Shown in pieces: positions 32,676 through 41,584 of a DNA stretch of 50,817 nucleotides; position 1 is the first letter of the stretch; each line of letters starts with the position of its first letter. The notes under the pieces were generated by a model. That model saw only the letters and a program-made list of their open reading frames with translations, had not been told where the DNA came from and ran no database searches. The DNA is from a virus. The position numbers were made by a program, and so were the translations under genes. The stretch covers positions 1 to 50,817 of the IMG/VR virus record IMGVR_UViG_3300021092_002161; one strand, 5' to 3'.

Positions 32676-33050
32676 TTAAATTTTGTAACCATCGCTAAAC
32701 GAATCTTTATTTAAATCTTTTTGTATCAAAGTCTGTAATAAACTATCATCAACATCAGATAAAGAAAAATCAGAATCTTTATCACTGTTTTGAGATTTTT
32801 CCCAAATTGAGGATTGTAGTTTTGATAAACTCAACTTTTTTTCTATTGTGTCGTTAATTATTTTTTGTTGTTCCTTTATAACGGGACCAATTAATGTCAT
32901 GTCTTCGGCCTCTTTAAGCATTGACAACATTTTGTTTTGAATTCGTAATGCGGTAGATCTTTGCTCAACCAACTCATTATAAATTTCTTGCATTAAAGAA
33001 AGTACAGAATCTTTATTTAACGATATCTCTTTTTTTCTATTTCTATTCAT
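32676..33050 (-). CDS. Small helical protein, possible assembly factor
   Basis: The protein has 124 residues, helical and Ser/Lys/Asp-rich (VLSLMQEIYNELVEQRSTAL). It has a DSDFSLSDVDD acidic end. A late-type element lies directly upstream and the large baseplate gene follows after 2 nt. It may be a chaperone for that protein; no family is recognised. Confidence 0.55.
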   Translation of the reverse strand: MNRNRKKEISLNKDSVLSLMQEIYNELVEQRSTALRIQNKMLSMLKEAEDMTLIGPVIKEQQKIINDTIEKKLSLSKLQSSIWEKSQNSDKDSDFSLSDVDDSLLQTLIQKDLNKDSFSDGYKI

Positions 33051-33053
33051 AAT

Positions 33054-33064
33054 TAATAAATATT
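33054..33064 (-). promoter_or_regulatory. Putative late promoter element (minus strand)
   Basis: AATATTTATTA reads on the minus strand 3 nt before the ATG at 33050, in the short gap after the sigma factor gene. Confidence 0.4.
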
Positions 33065-33802
33065 TTAATACTGATTATTTATTTTTCTGACAGTTTCAAT
33101 ATATAATGTTTTGTATTTTTTTAAATAAATTCTTATTTCTTTTGTGTTAAGATTTGTCATTTCTCTCAAAGTTAAAAGAACAACATTCTTGTTGAACTTA
33201 TTATTATCATTACCAATAAAAATATTTCCATAGTTGTCAAATAAATCAATAAGTGCAACCCCTAATTTTGATTCGTTTTCATTTAGTCTTGAATCTTCTA
33301 CATAATTTTTTAAATCAATCAAAAACAATTCAATTATTTTTTCTGCGCCTATTTTTTCGAATTCCATATAATATACCATATCAGGTCTATTTTCTAAACT
33401 GGCTGAAATATCCTCATATGAAATTTTTCTGTTCATATCTTTTTGGTCTTTTTGGATTTGCCCCATTAAATAATTTTTGCAAATGGTACCAAAATATGAA
33501 TATGCTTTTTTGTTTTTTGCCGGTCTAAATTTATCCACTTTAGTCATAAGAAAAGAATGTGTGTCTGTGTGGATGTCTTTATAATCCATATCTTTTCTAT
33601 ATAACTTATACCTTCTGATTATAGATTCTATCATCTTATCTAAAGGGTCTCTAAGAAATTCATTATATATTTCTTCTTTTTCTTCACGAGATTCGGCGGT
33701 GATGTATTTTTTCACCGCCTCTTCTTCACGGACATCAAAATAATTTGTTTTTTTTACCGTCTTTTGCTTTTCGATGCTGTTTTCATCATGGTTTAACTGC
33801 AT
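33065..33802 (-). CDS. Late-transcription sigma factor (gp55-like)
   Basis: The protein has 245 residues. The segment DMDYKDIHTDTHSFLMTKVD, then KFRPAKNKKAYSYFGTICKN and YLMGQIQKDQKDMNRK, matches sigma region 2 as seen in T4 gp55-type factors (KF-x-P-x-x-x-x-A-(Y/F)-x-YF). The C-terminal part (TLREMTNLNTKEIRIYLKKY) could be a reduced DNA-binding region. It would direct host RNA polymerase to late promoters, for which the TATATTTATA element in this window is the natural candidate. It overlaps the upstream gene by one base. Confidence 0.8.
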   Translation of the reverse strand: MQLNHDENSIEKQKTVKKTNYFDVREEEAVKKYITAESREEKEEIYNEFLRDPLDKMIESIIRRYKLYRKDMDYKDIHTDTHSFLMTKVDKFRPAKNKKAYSYFGTICKNYLMGQIQKDQKDMNRKISYEDISASLENRPDMVYYMEFEKIGAEKIIELFLIDLKNYVEDSRLNENESKLGVALIDLFDNYGNIFIGNDNNKFNKNVVLLTLREMTNLNTKEIRIYLKKYKTLYIETVRKINNQY

Positions 33803-34614
33803 TAAACATCTTGTGGTTCATATTTTATGTTTCTATCAGATGTAAAAAAATGTTCTTTTTTTGCTACATCTAACCAAAAGGTTATTTCATTATCAGAAAT
33901 CTTTTCTTGACCAAATTTATAATTCCAAAAAATAGAACCTTCTCTCATGTTTGTATGTTTATAACCAATTCTAGGAATTGTCATAATTTTAATAGAATTG
34001 TAAGTTAATCTCAATAAAAACTCATACACAAAAGTAAGTTTTATTGATGGTTTGAATCCTCCATTATTTTCGAAAATTGATTTTTTTAAAACCATACCTG
34101 ATGATTGAAAATTTTGGTATGTTAATAACACATCATTTGTTAAATAACCCATTTCGGTATTTAAACTTACTGCAAATGTGGCTTCATTAGTAAACCCCGC
34201 AAAAAGCCCTTTTTCATCAGTGTCTACAACTAAGGGTAAAAAGGCTTCGACTTCAGGGTATGACTCTGTAAATCTTTTTACATTTTTGAACCATATTGAT
34301 GAGTACTCATCATCAAACTCTAAAATAGATACCCATTTACTCTTTGCGTTTTTAACTCCCATATTAACTTGGGTTGCGAAATCTTTTGATCCACTATTTT
34401 CAACTAAACTAACACTTAGGTTACCAAAATCATAGTTTTTTAAAATATTAACAAGACTTTCTTCTTGTGTGTGTACAATTACCAACTCATTAATGTCTAC
34501 CGTTTGGTTTTGTAACGATTTGATTGATCTTTCTAACAGTTCTTCAAATGATCTGTGTTTTGAAGACTCAATAGGTAAAATTACCGATACGTCTAATTTT
34601 TGTTTTTCTTCCAT
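33802..34614 (-). CDS. GT-A glycosyltransferase (GT2-like)
   Basis: The protein has 270 residues. It starts with a GT2-type fold (VSVILPIESSKHRSFEELLE, SIKSLQNQTVD, ELVIVHTQEE), and the acidic D-x-D position reads EFDDEYSS near residue 100. A second half with GGFKPSIKLTFVYEFLLRLT is typical of acceptor-side GT2 segments. It probably adds a sugar to phage glycans; donor and acceptor are unknown. It sits beside a GT4-like gene. Confidence 0.75.
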   Translation of the reverse strand: MEEKQKLDVSVILPIESSKHRSFEELLERSIKSLQNQTVDINELVIVHTQEESLVNILKNYDFGNLSVSLVENSGSKDFATQVNMGVKNAKSKWVSILEFDDEYSSIWFKNVKRFTESYPEVEAFLPLVVDTDEKGLFAGFTNEATFAVSLNTEMGYLTNDVLLTYQNFQSSGMVLKKSIFENNGGFKPSIKLTFVYEFLLRLTYNSIKIMTIPRIGYKHTNMREGSIFWNYKFGQEKISDNEITFWLDVAKKEHFFTSDRNIKYEPQDV

Positions 34615-34615
34615 G

Positions 34616-35680
34616 TTATTTTTCTTCTGATATTTTAAGTTTATCTAATTGTTCTGTGAACAAATCATGTCTAGTTTCAAAGTAATCGTTAAATGTATTT
34701 ATAACCTGATCTTCAAAAACTTCTTTTTTATTATAATTGGATGATGTTTTTTGCATTTCAATATATAGTTCATCATTAATATTATCTTCTAACCAGTTTT
34801 GTGTGAAATTTGCAGCAACATCAACAATGTCATTAAATTCTTGTGTCCACACACCATTCATATCACTCATCCATTCTGGTTTTAGTGCTGGTATTTTACC
34901 AATTACAGGTGTATTAGATGACATAGACTCTAATGGGTATGTACCAAAACCTGACTCATAATCTACCCAAATCGATAAATAAGATTCTTTTAAAAATTTA
35001 GCAAAATCCTCCTGTTTAATACCTCTCATGTCCCTAAAAGTAATCCATCTATATTGTGGGTATTTTAAATAAAAAGTTTTGATTATTTTTGCAGTATCCC
35101 TTTGTTCTCTCGTGTGTATTGCGATAATTGGTTTGGAAGGTTTTTCTTTTTTTGTAAAGAATTCGCTGATGTATGGCTCAATAATGTCATAACTAACTCC
35201 TCTCATTATTTCTGACAAATGTTTTTTTTGTGTTTCGTTTGTTGTAATACATTTAATAAATCCATATTGAGACCAAGAAACGCCAGGAGGTAATGTTTCT
35301 AACATGTGGTCATACGCTTGACATAAAACAATTTTTCCACAAGGAAAACTTTTTAATTGGTCCATAACATGTCCATAAATTTCAGGAATAACAATGAAAT
35401 CTTCGGGTGAAATAGCCAAATTCTGACCTTCAATTGGTTGGTGAGGTAACTCCATGTACTTAGGATCTAACCATTCTGAAACACCTTTGTAGTCGTTGGC
35501 TTCATGAATAATAATAGAATTATATCCATTATTTTTCAAAGTTAATGCTATGTCATAGATATATTTAATAGACGCCTTGGGATTACCTTTAGTGTCTTGA
35601 ACTAAAAAATATAATCTTGCATTTTTGTTTTTTAAGTTTTCAATTGATTTCTCAATTTTTTCTAATTTTTCTAATTCCAT
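34616..35680 (-). CDS. GT-B glycosyltransferase (GT4-like)
   Basis: The protein has 354 residues. An N-terminal Rossmann domain (ARLYFLVQDTKGNPKASIKY) precedes a C-terminal donor domain with IWVDYESGFGTYPLESMSSN, where the two Glu in E-S-G-F-G-x-x-P-L-E correspond to the E-x7-E nucleotide-sugar motif of GT4. A helical Lys/Glu start (about 1-20) looks like a coiled coil. It is likely a retaining transferase acting with the adjacent GT2. Confidence 0.72.
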   Translation of the reverse strand: MELEKLEKIEKSIENLKNKNARLYFLVQDTKGNPKASIKYIYDIALTLKNNGYNSIIIHEANDYKGVSEWLDPKYMELPHQPIEGQNLAISPEDFIVIPEIYGHVMDQLKSFPCGKIVLCQAYDHMLETLPPGVSWSQYGFIKCITTNETQKKHLSEIMRGVSYDIIEPYISEFFTKKEKPSKPIIAIHTREQRDTAKIIKTFYLKYPQYRWITFRDMRGIKQEDFAKFLKESYLSIWVDYESGFGTYPLESMSSNTPVIGKIPALKPEWMSDMNGVWTQEFNDIVDVAANFTQNWLEDNINDELYIEMQKTSSNYNKKEVFEDQVINTFNDYFETRHDLFTEQLDKLKISEEK

Positions 35681-35683
35681 TTT

Positions 35684-35971
35684 TTAAAACTTTTTAAGTA
35701 TTTTATTTATTAATAGAGTATTGAATGATATCTTGAAAGGTATGGTTAAGTTTTTTGATCCATGTAACCCCAAACTTTCATCCAAGTCTTCTCTTTCTGT
35801 TAATATTACCTCGATCAAACTTTTAAAAGTTTCAAATCTTGTAACGCTTATTTGTTGTTCAGGTGTTTCTGTTTCTCCTGAGACAACGGGTAATACTGAT
35901 TTTTCATAACTAACTTGCTTTTCTAATTCATCAATATCAATGTAATAATTTTCTCCTAAAAATTCTAACAT
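35684..35971 (-). CDS. Hypothetical protein
   Basis: The protein has 95 residues (MLEFLGENYYIDIDELEKQV...), with a Pro/Glu/Thr linker and a C-terminal helix (RFETFKSLIEVILTEREDLD). It lies between a GT gene and the HAD-like gene with gaps of 2-3 nt, so it is in the operon. I recognise no family. Confidence 0.6.
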   Translation of the reverse strand: MLEFLGENYYIDIDELEKQVSYEKSVLPVVSGETETPEQQISVTRFETFKSLIEVILTEREDLDESLGLHGSKNLTIPFKISFNTLLINKILKKF

Positions 35972-35973
35972 AT

Positions 35974-36615
35974 TTATAATTTTTTTAACACTTCGTCAAA
36001 TTCTTTCAATGTATTTATTTCATATTCACAATCGACACTTTTATTGTAATTCGTATTATATTTGATAACAATTTTACCTTTCGGTTTTTCTAATAATAAG
36101 ATAGGATTTGCCGTAAGTAAAATATCAATTTCATCCCACATTGAATTTATTGTTGAATTTGAGTAAAATTTAACCTTTTCCAATAGGCATCCGAACTTAG
36201 ATAAGAAAAATAAAGATGCTGGTTTTGATTTACCCATCTCGTCAGAAACAATCAATAATTCATTATTATCTCTATATTTTAAATAAATTTCATTAAGATC
36301 ATTAAAAGTAAAAGTTTCAGTAGAACCCGCATGACCAAAAATTTGCATAGCAAAATCTTCATACATAAATTCGTATAATTCATTTTCATCAATAAATTTG
36401 AAGTGATCTATTAAATTTAATGTTGTAACATCACTTAAAATTTTATATTCAAACTCTTCAGGTGTTGATATCTCTTCGGTATTTCCCGATATGTCTAACT
36501 CAAAAGTTTTACTATCGTCATTTTTTTCTTCAATCATATGTTTTTCATATAATTGAGTAAACTTACCAATAGTGTCCCTTAACACTCCATTAATTTCAAT
36601 CCCTATTCTCTTCAT
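35974..36615 (-). CDS. Degenerate HAD-fold protein
   Basis: The protein has 213 residues. The N-terminal MKRIGIEINGVLRDTIGKF has the shape of a deoxyribonucleotidase-type HAD motif I (D-x-D-G-V-L-x-D), but the two catalytic Asp positions read Glu and Asn. Later LLIVSDEMGKSKPASLFFLS resembles motif II/III spacing, and DEIDILLTANP resembles motif IV. It may be a non-catalytic or altered-function member. It overlaps the PhoH gene by 20 nt. Confidence 0.55.
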   Translation of the reverse strand: MKRIGIEINGVLRDTIGKFTQLYEKHMIEEKNDDSKTFELDISGNTEEISTPEEFEYKILSDVTTLNLIDHFKFIDENELYEFMYEDFAMQIFGHAGSTETFTFNDLNEIYLKYRDNNELLIVSDEMGKSKPASLFFLSKFGCLLEKVKFYSNSTINSMWDEIDILLTANPILLLEKPKGKIVIKYNTNYNKSVDCEYEINTLKEFDEVLKKL

Positions 36616-37330
36616 ATTTTTTTAATATTCTACTAATTAGTGGATTCCTTACCACATCCTCATCCCTAAACTCAAATACCCCTACATCATTTACATCATT
36701 AAACTTTCTAATTGCGTCATAAAGACCTGATTGTTTTTTGTCTTTATAACGGTCAGTTTGTTCAATGTCTCCTGATATAAAGAATTTACTATTGAAACCT
36801 ATTCTTGTCAATAGTAATTTCATCTGATTTGGGCTTGAGTTTTGCGCTTCCTCAAATATTAAAATTGTATTATCTATATTCATTCCTCTCATATATGCTA
36901 AAGCAAATACCTCAATAATTTCAGCGTCCTTTAATTTTTCTCTTGCATCTTTACCTATAATTTTGTTTAATAGATAATAAGATGGGAAAATGTATGGATC
37001 TAATTTTTCTTCTAAATTACCGGGTAATGAACCAAGTTTTTCTTCTGCCTCAACTGCTGGTCTAACAATAACAAGTTTTTCATAATGATTGGTTGGGTCC
37101 ATTAATAAATCTACGGCAGCTTTCATTGCTATATATGATTTACCAACACCAGCAGGTCCTGAACAAATAGTTATTTGATTATTTTTTAAAAGGTTATAAT
37201 AATGTTCTTGATTCTCTGTAAGAAATTTATTTTTTACTTTTTTTTTGATAACTGAATTTATAAAATCTTTTCTTGAAAAGGGTTTGGATTCTTGTTCTTC
37301 AGATTGTTGTTGTGGTTTTTTTCTTGTCAT
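36596..37330 (-). CDS. PhoH-like ATPase
   Basis: The protein has 244 residues. Walker A GPAGVGKS (58-65), the PhoH signature VIVRPAVEAEEKLGSLPG, Walker B ILIFEEAQN and the GDIEQTDR motif are all present in order. The length suits phage PhoH (about 240). It is an RNA-linked ATPase family common in phages, with an unsettled role. A short basic, Gln-rich N-terminus precedes the domain. Confidence 0.93.
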   Translation of the reverse strand: MTRKKPQQQSEEQESKPFSRKDFINSVIKKKVKNKFLTENQEHYYNLLKNNQITICSGPAGVGKSYIAMKAAVDLLMDPTNHYEKLVIVRPAVEAEEKLGSLPGNLEEKLDPYIFPSYYLLNKIIGKDAREKLKDAEIIEVFALAYMRGMNIDNTILIFEEAQNSSPNQMKLLLTRIGFNSKFFISGDIEQTDRYKDKKQSGLYDAIRKFNDVNDVGVFEFRDEDVVRNPLISRILKKYEENRD

Positions 37331-37331
37331 A

Positions 37332-38246
37332 TTATTTTCTTATAATATTATAGTTGTTTTCAAAATATTCAATAGTTTCTTTTAAACCTTCATAAAGCGG
37401 TGTGAATTTAAAATCAGGTAAATATTTTTTTATTTTTGAATTGTCACTTGGTTTTCTAAATTGCCCCTCTGGTTTTTCTTTATCCCAAATAATATTACCC
37501 TTGTAATTCATAATTTCTATTATAACATCAACAACATCTTTTATTGATATTTCATCAGATGTTGAAAGTATTATAGGTTCACTTTCTTCGTAGTTGTCTA
37601 AAACCCATTCTGTTAGTTTTGCAACATCACGGCTAAATATAAACTCCCTTAATGGTTTACCTGAACCCCAAATAATAAAATCTGTTTTATTTTCTCTTGC
37701 TAAGTAACATTTATGAATTAATGAAGGAATTACGTGTCCATTTACAATATCGTAATTGTCGTTTGGTCCGTAAATGTTTGTTGGAATTACTGATTTGTAA
37801 TTTAATCCATATTGTTCTTTGTATGCTCTAATTTGTACATCTGCCATTCTTTTTGCATAAGCGTATGCATCATTTGAAAAATGTGGGGGACCTAAATGTA
37901 TTTTTGATTCAGTAAGGGGATATTCTACATTATTTGGAAAAATACAAGTAGATAAAAAAGCCACAAGATTTTTTATATTATGTTGTCTTGATGATTCAAT
38001 AACATTTGTATTAATCATAATATTATCATAGAAAAACTTACCCTTATGGTTCATATTTCCGCCAACACCACCAACTTTACCTGCACAATGTATGATACTA
38101 TCAAAATTATTTAACCCAACTAACGTGTTGACTTCTGAGGTTATTCTAATGTCAACCTCTTTAGATGTTGGTTTAAAGTATTTATCTCCAATAAATTCTG
38201 ATCCAACCAAACCATAACCACCGGTAACTAATATCTTATTTTGCAT
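37332..38246 (-). CDS. fcl: GDP-L-fucose synthase-like epimerase/reductase
   Basis: The protein has 304 residues. NAD(P)-binding GGYGLVGS is near the start. The fucose synthase pattern follows: HCAGKVGGVGGN, LSTCIFPNNVEYPLTE (Ser), AYAYAKRM (Tyr and Lys), IPTNIYGPNDNYD and FIFSRDVAKL. It would convert GDP-4-keto-6-deoxymannose to GDP-L-fucose, taking the product of the Gmd-like enzyme encoded directly upstream in the operon (overlap 11 nt). Confidence 0.85.
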   Translation of the reverse strand: MQNKILVTGGYGLVGSEFIGDKYFKPTSKEVDIRITSEVNTLVGLNNFDSIIHCAGKVGGVGGNMNHKGKFFYDNIMINTNVIESSRQHNIKNLVAFLSTCIFPNNVEYPLTESKIHLGPPHFSNDAYAYAKRMADVQIRAYKEQYGLNYKSVIPTNIYGPNDNYDIVNGHVIPSLIHKCYLARENKTDFIIWGSGKPLREFIFSRDVAKLTEWVLDNYEESEPIILSTSDEISIKDVVDVIIEIMNYKGNIIWDKEKPEGQFRKPSDNSKIKKYLPDFKFTPLYEGLKETIEYFENNYNIIRK

Positions 38247-39213
38247 AGTAATCTAACCAATATTCAATCATTTCATCTAACATAGTTTCAAATGTGTATT
38301 TAGGTTCCCATCCCAATTTGTTTTTTAACTTTGAGGAATCTCCTTTTAAATCATGTAATTCTTCGGGTCTGAAATGTTTTTCATCAATAACCACATAGTC
38401 TTCATAATTTAAATTTAACTTTTTAAAAGTGTAATCACATAGTTCTTTAACTGAATGAGATACACCTGTGGAACAAACATAATCTTCAGGATTTTCAGAT
38501 TGTAACATTAACCACATCGCTTCGACATAATCCTTAGCGTGGCCCCAATCTCTTGATGCCGACAAATTACCTAAATGTAATTTATCTTGTAGTCCTAAAC
38601 TAATTCTAACCGCAGCCTTTACGACTTTATTTGTTACAAAATTAGTTCCCCGTCTTGGTGATTCGTGATTAAACAAAATCCCATTCCATATTTTCATACC
38701 ATAAGAATTTCTATAGTTTCTACAAATATTATATGAAAATACTTTAGCACAACCATAAGGTGATACTGGATTCATTGATGTCGTTTCTCTTTGATATCCG
38801 TCGTCATCAATAGTATTACCAAACATTTCTGAGGAAGATGCTTGATATATCTTTGAATGTGGTGAAACCATTCTTACCGCCTCTAATAAATTTAAAGTCC
38901 CTAAACCTGTTGCATTTGCGGTGTAAATTGGTTGGTCAAAACTAATTCTTACGTGTGATTGAGCTGCTAAATTATAAACTTCATATGGCTGTATTAGTGA
39001 AATTACTCTGACTAATGATGCCATATCTGTTAAATCAGCATACTCTAAATTTACTAAATTTTGCTCTCTTAAGTGTTCAATTCTACTTGATTGGGTTTCT
39101 GAAACTGAATTTCTCTTAACTATACCCCAAACCTCATAGTTTTTACTAATTAGTAATTCGGCCAAGTATGACCCATCCTGACCATTTATACCGGTTATTA
39201 ACGCTTTTTTCAT
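38236..39213 (-). CDS. gmd: GDP-mannose 4,6-dehydratase
   Basis: The protein has 325 residues from ATG 39213 (MKKALITGINGQDGSYLAEL). Thirteen extra upstream codons are open but unlikely. Gmd hallmarks include GINGQDGSYL (NADP site), NLAAQSHVRISFDQP, ASSSEMFG, SPYGCAKV (Tyr/Lys), FNHESPRRG and SRDWGHAKDYVEAMW. It makes GDP-4-keto-6-deoxy-D-mannose from host GDP-mannose and pairs with the next gene to give GDP-L-fucose. Confidence 0.92.
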   Translation of the reverse strand: MKKALITGINGQDGSYLAELLISKNYEVWGIVKRNSVSETQSSRIEHLREQNLVNLEYADLTDMASLVRVISLIQPYEVYNLAAQSHVRISFDQPIYTANATGLGTLNLLEAVRMVSPHSKIYQASSSEMFGNTIDDDGYQRETTSMNPVSPYGCAKVFSYNICRNYRNSYGMKIWNGILFNHESPRRGTNFVTNKVVKAAVRISLGLQDKLHLGNLSASRDWGHAKDYVEAMWLMLQSENPEDYVCSTGVSHSVKELCDYTFKKLNLNYEDYVVIDEKHFRPEELHDLKGDSSKLKNKLGWEPKYTFETMLDEMIEYWLDYYAK

Positions 39214-39253
39214 ATATTTTTTAAAAATACACGTAAAAACAATAAAGGTCAAG

Positions 39254-39562
39254 TTAATATTTTGAAAAAAAATCGGTGTCTGTTATACCTTTATCATCTA
39301 TATAGTAATCGGCAGATATTTTAACACCCACCCTTAATTTATGATATTTCACACCCCAATTACTAAGTTGCTTTTCAGTTTTTTTATACCAATCTATTTT
39401 CGACTCAGAACCTCTAGCTGTTTCAATGATTATTGTATGACCATTATCAAATAGTTCATTAACTAGCTCAATCCTACTTTGGTAGGGTTCTGAATTTTCA
39501 TAATTTAATCCATTAAGTTTACATAATGTACCATCTAAATCAAAACAATAAATTTTACTCAC
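39254..39562 (-). CDS. HAD-family phosphatase linked to sugar biosynthesis
   Basis: The protein has 102 residues. Motif I reads CFDLDGTLC; a late ADYYIDDKGI fits motif IV. It is small and uncapped, like the capsule-cluster HAD phosphatases. It overlaps the NeuB gene by 8 nt, so it may remove phosphate from a nonulosonate 9-phosphate. That is an inference from position. Confidence 0.75.
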   Translation of the reverse strand: MSKIYCFDLDGTLCKLNGLNYENSEPYQSRIELVNELFDNGHTIIIETARGSESKIDWYKKTEKQLSNWGVKYHKLRVGVKISADYYIDDKGITDTDFFSKY

Positions 39563-40403
39563 CTCTTAAAGTTTTTCTTTTTGATAATTCGCTTTTAATA
39601 ACTTCTCTTGGGCCATAACCATTACCACTAGCTATCTCAATATCTCTAATACCTTTTATTAGTTTTATTAACCCACTAGGTTCAACTGAAGCCATTTGGT
39701 CACTACCCCATATTGATCTATCTAATGTGATATGTCTTTCAATCCATGTCGCACCTAATGTTGTTGCTGCAAAAGTTGTTGTTAACCCAAATTCATGTCC
39801 ACTATAACCTATTTCTTTGTTAGGGTATTTTTCAGTTAACCATTTAATATAACCTAAATTTAATTCGTCTATTGGTGATGGGTAAGTTGAATTTGTATGA
39901 AAAATCAAATCTGGTTCACAAATATTTATACATTTAACAATTTCTTCTTCAGTACTCATGCCAGTTGAAATCATTAAATAATCAGATTTTTCTTTTGCGT
40001 ATTTAATCAATTCGTCATTAGTTATTAATGCAGATGGTATTTTCATCATTATTTTTTCTTCATCATTAAATTTAGTAGTATATTGACTCATAAAATCAAC
40101 TGAACCTAAATCCCACACAGATGCAAACCAACCTATTTTCTTTTCTCTACAATACCTATCAATTTCATCATATTCTTCTTTACCAAATTCTATTTTATGT
40201 TTATATTCTAAATAAGTCATTTCACCCCATGGTGTTGATTTAATTTTATTTTTTTCATCCTTTGGAACACAAACATCTGGATTTCTTTTTTGAAATTTGA
40301 CGTAATCACATTTTGCTATAACAGCAACGTCAATTAATTTTTTTGTCATTTCTAATGAACCATTGTGGTTTATACCTATTTCACCAATAATTTTTGTTTT
40401 CAT
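39555..40403 (-). CDS. neuB: Sialic-acid-type (nonulosonate) synthase lacking the antifreeze-like domain
   Basis: The protein has 282 residues. TIM-barrel synthase motifs appear in order: GEIGINHNGS, YVKFQKRNPD, MISTGMSTEEE, HTNSTYPSP, EIGYSGHE, WIERHITLDR and GSDQMASVEP. It condenses phosphoenolpyruvate with an N-acetylhexosamine or hexose. Usual NeuB is about 340 residues with a C-terminal SAF domain. This one stops at the linker (SKRKTLRGE), so the SAF domain is missing. It overlaps neuA by 4 nt. Confidence 0.88.
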   Translation of the reverse strand: MKTKIIGEIGINHNGSLEMTKKLIDVAVIAKCDYVKFQKRNPDVCVPKDEKNKIKSTPWGEMTYLEYKHKIEFGKEEYDEIDRYCREKKIGWFASVWDLGSVDFMSQYTTKFNDEEKIMMKIPSALITNDELIKYAKEKSDYLMISTGMSTEEEIVKCINICEPDLIFHTNSTYPSPIDELNLGYIKWLTEKYPNKEIGYSGHEFGLTTTFAATTLGATWIERHITLDRSIWGSDQMASVEPSGLIKLIKGIRDIEIASGNGYGPREVIKSELSKRKTLRGE

Positions 40404-41047
40404 AATAATTTTTCTATTAATTTTAAATCGTCTATAGTATCAACTTGAAAGCTTTTTGAATAAGGCATTTCAATTATACCAACGTTATTGTTATATCTTA
40501 ATTTATTTTTGATTAATGATTCTTTTTTTGTTATATAAAAAGCACCATTTTCAACAAATAATTCTTTAATTTCTTGTCTCATTGGTCTGTTATTAACATC
40601 CCAGTTATGTGGAGTTATTTTATTATCAATGTTTTCCCATCTTGGTAACCAATGTTCTTTATAGCCGCTAAATACTGAATCAAAATTATTATTTAAAATT
40701 AATTCAATACCTTCGTTTATATAATCATGAGTTAATAATGGAGAAGTAGCTTGTATAAAAACTAAAACATCAAAGTCAACATTGTCTGAAAAATATAATA
40801 ACGCTTCTTCACTTTTACTAAAGTCAGTTGATATTTCTTTTGGCCTAATAAGAATATTAGCACCATTCATTTTACTAACATTAGCTATTTCTTCATCATC
40901 AGTGCAAACCCATGTTTCATTAACTTTTGAGTTTATTGATGCGTCTATAGTGTAATTAATCATTGGTTTTCCTTTCAACGGATAAATGTTTTTCCTAGGA
41001 ATACCTTTCGATCCACCTCTAGCCAAAATTACTGAAACTATTTTCAT
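40400..41047 (-). CDS. neuA: CMP-nonulosonate (acylneuraminate) cytidylyltransferase
   Basis: The protein has 215 residues. The CTP-binding LARGGSKGIPRKN loop is near the start, followed by FIQATSPLL, a VFSGYKEHWLPRW segment and a final SFQVDTIDDL. It activates a 9-carbon sugar acid to the CMP form for transfer. With neuB directly downstream it forms a two-step nonulosonate module. It is the first gene after a 138-nt gap. Confidence 0.9.
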   Translation of the reverse strand: MKIVSVILARGGSKGIPRKNIYPLKGKPMINYTIDASINSKVNETWVCTDDEEIANVSKMNGANILIRPKEISTDFSKSEEALLYFSDNVDFDVLVFIQATSPLLTHDYINEGIELILNNNFDSVFSGYKEHWLPRWENIDNKITPHNWDVNNRPMRQEIKELFVENGAFYITKKESLIKNKLRYNNNVGIIEMPYSKSFQVDTIDDLKLIEKLL

Positions 41048-41185
41048 TAATTTAATGGTTTATAAATTACATTATATTCAAAACTTAAAAAACTAATCAT
41101 TTTTTCTTCAATATAACCATTTTTATATAATTTTTAATATAAGTCAAAATAAGATATTTTATCCATAATTGTTTTTTAACTTTTG

Positions 41186-41584
41186 TTATTTATTATTATT
41201 TTTAATTTTTAAAAATTCGTTATAATCAAAAATATAATCATTTATGTCATATTCTGTTGAGCAAACTACAATGATTTCTGAATTAATATCCATAAATTCT
41301 TGACTGTCCCATATTAATTCTGGGATTAGTATGGCCTCACCTTGTGTTAACGTTATTTTTTCTTTTTTAGTTCCATCATCTAAAAAAACATCCACAATTC
41401 CTTTACTACAAATTAAAAATTGTTTTGTAGTAAAATGAGAATGGCAGCCTCTAATTAATCCGGTTGGAACATCTTTAACTATGAAAAATCTTTTCGGTTC
41501 AAATTCTAATTCATTAAATTCGAATGGTAATAATAAACCTCTCTCATCTAAAAAATTTTTTAATTTTATTTTTTTATTTTCCAT
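41186..41584 (-). CDS. WxcM/FdtA-like sugar 3,4-ketoisomerase (cupin)
   Basis: The protein has 132 residues. RGCHSHFTTKQFLICSKG and VDVFLDDGTK follow the RmlC-like cupin pattern of FdtA/QdtA ketoisomerases (RG-x-H-x-H, QFLIC). ILIPELIWDSQEF and YDINDYIFDYNEF complete the family signature. It would convert dTDP-4-keto-6-deoxyglucose to a 3-keto isomer. It overlaps the aminotransferase gene by 11 nt, consistent with consecutive steps. Confidence 0.82.
   Translation of the reverse strand: MENKKIKLKNFLDERGLLLPFEFNELEFEPKRFFIVKDVPTGLIRGCHSHFTTKQFLICSKGIVDVFLDDGTKKEKITLTQGEAILIPELIWDSQEFMDINSEIIVVCSTEYDINDYIFDYNEFLKIKNNNK

Noticed and set aside
41048-41185. Intergenic gap in the sugar cluster searched for a promoter or small RNA
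   Set aside because: It is A+T-rich with no consensus -7/-33 pair, no stable hairpin and no reading frame that I could support.
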